Position numbers and translations under genes: made by a program. From Ifrita kowaldi (taxonomy: Eukaryota; Chordata; Aves; Passeriformes; Cinclosomatidae), in contig VZRS01009494.1 in assembly GCA_013398055.1 (NCBI GenBank), forward strand, positions 1-64,000: DNA of 64,000 nucleotides, written 5' to 3'. Under the pieces are notes generated by a model. That model saw only the letters and a program-made list of their open reading frames with translations. It made no database searches and had not been told where the DNA came from. Of this stretch, positions 58,906 to 64,000 are shown one piece after another; the stretch's first letter is position 1, and each line of letters starts with the position of its first letter.

Positions 58906-60840
58906 AAACATTCAACTGCACCTCAACAGTGAAGACAGAGCTAAAGCACTGACATCAAAAAATATTCTCTTCCTACAGTACTGTTAAATATTATTCTTAG
59001 AGGAACCTGACTATCATAATGAAAAAAATGGTTTTAGCAGGTTGCTTTTCTAGCTGAATAGAAAGTAACACAATTTGGTATGGAAGGTGAGGAGTGAGGA
59101 TGCTAAGATGAATCGAAGAAAAGCAAATGATCATAAGTGTTCTTCCTTCAGGCCCAAGCTAGCAGACACAAAACCTTCCTGACAAAGGGTTAAAAGCAAA
59201 AAAGAAAAAAAAGAAAAGAAACAAAAGAATGAGAAAAGGGCCTGTATGGGGGTGCCAAACCAGGTACTCCCAGCAGCACTCTACACAAAGCAGGGAAGGA
59301 GACAAACTTCTGTTACTAAGGAGGAAGTTTGCTAGAGGCTAACTGATGCCAGCTGACTCTATGCATCATCTCCTTTTCACTAGCAGCAGCAGCATCTTGT
59401 CTTCACTAGCAGGTGAATTTGTTTCTTTGACCTCATCTTGTCTACTTGCCAACCAGACCAGAGGAAAGTGAGGTACTGATAAACATGCCTGGCTTAAATT
59501 GTCTCTTTAAAGGCAAAGGGCAGAGAAACTATCAAAAATAACTTCAGTTATTTAAACAAATGGCTCCTCTATCCCTCAGCCTGCTTTGTCACCAACTCTA
59601 CAGGCTTTCTAGAAAATAAACCCATCTACCACAATTTACTAATTAATTAATACTCTAACCTGTCTCTCCTGTTCTAACACTGAAGAATAATGTCTTTTAA
59701 TTAAGGTACAGGCCTAGGCTGTGATTACCTACAGTGCTGATCCAATTTTACACCAAAGCTGATTTCATGCATAGGTGATAAATTATAAATGATACTGCTC
59801 TAAGGTATGACCCGGGACCTAAAGAACTGTCTCACCTCTCTCCTTGCATCTTCTGTGGTTCCCTGAAATCACAGGAATAATTTCATGCATCCAAATACTT
59901 GCAGCAACTGTTGATAACATAAACACACATGTAGCATTGTGTAGTATAAGAAAAGCTTTAAAAAAATTGTCACTCCAAACATCCCAAAGTGTTTCAGAAG
60001 ATGTGTATTGCTTGTATCCTGCACCAGAATGAACCCTAATTTCTATAATAAAATAGGATTTTGCTCCAGAAGGTTCTCTTTTATTTCAGGGTAAATCTAT
60101 ATCCTTGCATCCATGATAATAAAGCCCTTCAGATCCTGGAAGGTGAGGTGGTGCAGCACAGAGGTAGCCAATGGCTCTGTATGAAATCCGCTTGTGTTTA
60201 GATGATCTGATGTCCCTTGGGTCAGAAGCTCAGGGTGCAGTGTGTCACCCTCCTGAATGTCGCACAGGCTATCCTCATCTAGAGATTCACAGTAGAAGAG
60301 GGCAAGTTGATCTTACGTTCTTCAAATTAGAATATGTCGCCCCTTTTCCTACATGTACCATGTATTACAGTCAGTCCAAAAAATACAATGGAATACTAAA
60401 ATGTATCAAGAAAGCATAAGCATAAAATGTCTACAAGTTTCTAATATATTTTGGCACATTTTTTGACTCTTTCTGCCACTCCCTTTGCTTCCCCTCCCCC
60501 TTTAGTTTAAATTTAATACAAGAAAATAACACAGGTACATTTATTTGGTCCCATTTTTTTACCTTCTTATTTTTCTGCTTAGTGTAGTGTAATACTGAAC
60601 GCATAAAATCATAGTTTAGTGGTTTATGTATTGCACTCAATCTCTCAGGCGTCATCTAACATAAAATGAGCTCTGGCCTAAATTTTACTAAAGAGACATC
60701 CGGCTGTCCCTCCGTTGTATTTTACAGTTTCTAATAAGCTAAACAGAATAATTGCCAGGGAATCTAAGAATTAAGAAGGTAAAACTATATTGCAAGAATA
60801 TTTCCACAAGCAGAGCAGGTGCTAAAAAAGGCACCAATAA

Positions 60841-61094
60841 TTTCAGCAAAGGAAAAATATGCTGTAGAATCACAAAAGTTAATTGGGAGTCCAATAAGGG
60901 TCTTGTCTGCAATAAGTGTCACAAGTCTAATCTGTTGTACAAACCCCAAAAATGTCTCCAGAACTACTGAATTTTTTGTCTATGTCTAGCAACTTTTTGT
61001 GCTATCTGTATAGGAGCAACGTCTTGGGCACCAATACTACACCCCAACAATTTCAGGAAAACAAAAATATATTATAGATTCACAGAAGTTAATT
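60841..61094. repeat. Dispersed repeat, copy 2, flanked by a 44-base direct repeat
   Basis: 60884-61012 is the second copy of the repeat at 57252. It is bracketed by a direct repeat: 60841-60884 and 61051-61094 match at about 36 of 44 positions. Flanking direct repeats of this length suggest a tandemly duplicated or LTR-type element. Confidence 0.6.
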
Positions 61095-63787
61095 CTAGAA
61101 AGAGACTCCTCTGCTGGGAGAATCACAGACAGTTTATTACTGAAATTCATCTCACCCAACATCGTCCATTGCATCATCACACATCTAATCCAGGTTAGTA
61201 AAAGGAGAAAGACAGGTGCCTCCAAAGGACAATATTTCCTTTCCCAATACAGGTGTCTAAATCAGGGGACAGAAGTGAAATTAATTGCTTCATGGGTTTA
61301 TATCTTTTCTGCACACCCCACCTACAGCTCTCTCTTCTTCTACCGAGCTGAGAGAGTCCCATGCAAGGGGAAAAGAGTTTCCCCTGAGGCTGAAACTGAT
61401 AAATTGTCTGGTCTCTGGGGTTTCTCTCCATCCTGCACTAGTGTCTCACTTCATACTGACTCCATTTCTATATACCCATTTCATGCTGTTTTACCAACAA
61501 TTTACAAACCAAAACAGGTATTGGGGTTTTATTAACTGAACGCAGTTTATCTTCTATCTATATTCCTTATTTCCTTCCATTTTGTTTAGATGTTCATTAT
61601 TCCTTTTGAATTAGTAAAAACTATTAATTTTAATATGTTGTTTATTTTTACTTCCAGGTCATTACCTACTATGTGAGATGATGCAAGATCTAGCCCAGAT
61701 CTTTGTAGCATCTGCCTCCCTACATTATGATGTTGTAAATCTTTTTTACAGTTCCTGGCTCATGTTGTATTTTAGATGTCAAAATCCTTTTCTACATATA
61801 TTTGAAATAATTTTTCAAAACACACTATTATTTTTTGTAGATTCTGTATGCAATTAAGAGCTAGAATAAATAAAATCAGTCAGCATGACATTTACATGAA
61901 ATACATTTCTACTTCTTTGTTATCCCTGAGGTGATTCAAATTCATCTTGAGCATATTTATCAGGTTAAGCTGTATTCAAATGCTGTCACAGGATCACATT
62001 ATTCTTCAGTAAAAGCTAAATTAGGTAAAATGTCTGTCTATTAAAAAACACAGAACTAGATGAAAACACTTGAAAAGATTATGCTTGGACACTGAAAAAT
62101 CAATGTCAATAAACACACACACCTATGCAGGTAAGCAGAAAGGCCAAATTGTTTGATTCCAGAGATCTTTCTCTTCACATTTTGCAATCTCTGTCTTGGT
62201 GAAATGCTTGCTTAACTCCTTAAGATCTCAAATATCCCTATAAATCTTAGGCTATTACAGTCTCGGACAAGTTCAACTTTATCTTAGGGAGCTCTTTCAG
62301 ATGTATAAAGTGCAAGAAGTAGAGGATCTGTCTGATACATTCGTATCTATGTCCTCTGTCCATTGCTGTCACCGTAGACCAGTTGAATTTTTAGTACACA
62401 AGTGAAGTCACCAATTCTGTGTCAGTAGAAGAGGGAAAAAAGACCTCATTTGCATGAAATTCACTGATAATTTAGCTCTGTTTTTTGTTACATATCAAGC
62501 TCTTCTAGGATATAAACCTATCTAAAACTCACAGAAGTTTGATCTCTATTATGCTTCAAAAATATGAGCTAATGCATCTCATCAACCAGATTTAAATACC
62601 CTAAAATGAGGTTTAAATACCCCTAAATGAAGCCCTCTGCCATTTTCTTTTTTTAACACTCTATTTTGTGAAATGTTTCATTACATCCCAGACTTTTAAA
62701 GAACTTTACGAGTCTAAATGTTAAACATATATTTAGTGCTTTCAAAAGTTTTGTTTGGTTGTTTTTTTTAATTATTCTAGATATTTACCTGAAATTTTAT
62801 GCTTCCAAAACACCTTTCTGATTTGCAGATTAAGGTAAAGTAACATTGTCCAATTTTACAATAAATACAGTACCCTAAGAGACTTGTCAAGTAAGCTCTC
62901 ACTTGATTCTCATCTTTCCAAGTATTTACTTTAAATATGGTAGAATTTGGAAGTCTTGAAAATATAAATTGTAGAACTGTTGATTTAATTACAGCTTGAG
63001 GTGAAAGAGATTTTTCCCAAACAAATACATATTTTGTAGAGACAAATATTATAATTTATTTAAAACACAATATTTATTGCAAGTTTTGCCCTTTATGTAG
63101 ACCTGTGATAAGCATAGATAAAATGAGTCCTGTTTCTTCCTAATCCAAACTAAAGCATTATACAGATTGGATCAAATTTTTACTCTCCTGCTGTTTGCAT
63201 TCTCAGAGAGGATTTTTTAAAATTTAAAAGATTTCTTTATACATTCTAGATACTTTGCTAATTAAGAAAAGAAACCATCAGAACCCTCAGGTATCTATGA
63301 ATTTATAATACCAGTTTTTGCTGGCACCAAGATTTAAGTTCTTGCTGCTGTAAGCAAATTCAACTAAAAGATCACAGGGATTCAAGAAGTGATTGTAAAA
63401 TGTATTGTATAAAAATCCAGTTAGGGCTAGGAAGTATTAAGATACTCTGCCAATCTCTGGAAAATCGCACAGATCAGTGCAGGCAGTGAAAATACTTTAG
63501 ACAAGAGCACCAGATGCACGTCATATTCCTGTAACTCTCTGGGCACCATCAGAATCAAGCCATTGTCCCAGACAGACCTCAGCAAAGTGTTTTTGAAAAG
63601 ATATTTTTCTTTCAGTTTTTCTCCTCACTTTCAAAGCAGCATTATTGGAGCCCAAGTCAACACAGTGTTATGAAGCTACATAACAATACACATCATAATA
63701 TACACTATTACTTATGTACCCAGGACATTTTTATACAAACATTTGTAACAGTAAAATGGAGCTAGATTGAATACAGCCATTACTCAC

Positions 63788-63902
63788 CTTCCCATTCCAG
63801 GAAGACACTAAGCATGTGCTGGACACCTTCTGGGATTGCATCAATGATCACAAAACCAAGAAGGTTTAACCACCATTTATCATCAGAAAAAGTGGAAGCA
63901 GT
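63788..63902 (-). other. Exon-like segment of unknown identity
   Basis: On the minus strand a good acceptor (CCATTACACTCTTTGCAG) opens 38 codons plus one base before a GTGAGT donor. The translation includes DDKWWLNLLGFVIID and GVQHMLSVFLEWE, is not low-complexity, and contains a hydrophobic stretch. I do not recognise the family. The plus strand is also open from 63766 to the window edge, which weakens the case for either strand. Confidence 0.25.
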
Positions 63903-64000
63903 CTGCAAAGAGTGTAATGGCAATGTACCAAGTTGTATTGCAATGTCCTGTAGTCTACAGACAATTCATTATTTTTATGAAATACTAAGGTACATCAGTA

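Larger units (their letters stand above)
55798..64000 (-). other. FAM184B: FAM184B intron 1 (runs off the right edge)
   Basis: No FAM184B first exon (a Met-initiated segment ending KKIAQLTK-like) is visible, so exon 1 lies to the right. The interval is AT-rich and holds two diverged copies of a dispersed repeat (57252 and 60884), a poly-A run at 58871 and an exon-like segment at 63788-63902. Confidence 0.6.

Noticed and set aside
1..64000. CRISPR arrays, operons, phage or other prokaryotic systems, tRNA or rRNA genes
   Set aside because: No regularly spaced repeats or RNA-gene signatures were seen. The whole window behaves as intron-containing vertebrate DNA.

Overview
This is vertebrate nuclear DNA, almost certainly from a bird. 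The genes have several exons with standard splice sites. The interspersed repeats are CR1 LINE fragments and an avian-type retroviral LTR. The gene order CLRN2 - LAP3 - MED28 (all +) followed by FAM184B (-) is the conserved order of this neighbourhood in amniotes (human 4p15.3).

Layout. 1-180 is CpG-rich. 962-5849 is CLRN2, with three exons and a complete 232-residue reading frame. 5850-8861 holds its 3' UTR and intergenic DNA. 8862-12100 is the LAP3 promoter and first-exon region, scrambled by the assembly. LAP3 runs to 24930, and all exons after the first are intact and in phase. 24931-27543 is a short intergenic stretch with a CR1 element and the MED28 5' end, scrambled in the same way, and MED28 exon 1 is missing. 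MED28 ends at 28550. 28551-31795 separates the convergent ends of MED28 and FAM184B and carries a solo LTR. 31796-55797 holds the recognisable exons of FAM184B on the minus strand. From 55798 to the right edge is FAM184B intron 1, and exon 1 appears to lie beyond the window.

The genes do unrelated jobs: hair-cell membrane protein (CLRN2), cytosolic leucine aminopeptidase (LAP3), Mediator subunit (MED28), and a long coiled-coil protein of unknown role (FAM184B). They are neighbours by conserved synteny, not as a pathway.

The strongest observations are these. (1) Contig order is swapped at both CpG-island first exons (LAP3 and MED28), leaving exact ~0.5 kb duplications, single-n joins and a CR1 element cut in two; the true order can be read from the sequence. 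(2) FAM184B has an in-frame TAG in its third recognisable coding exon, at a Gln position, plus a break of splice phase after that exon. (3) FAM184B also has a GC-AG intron, a triple tandem acceptor and a candidate alternative exon. I found no evidence for an undescribed biological system.
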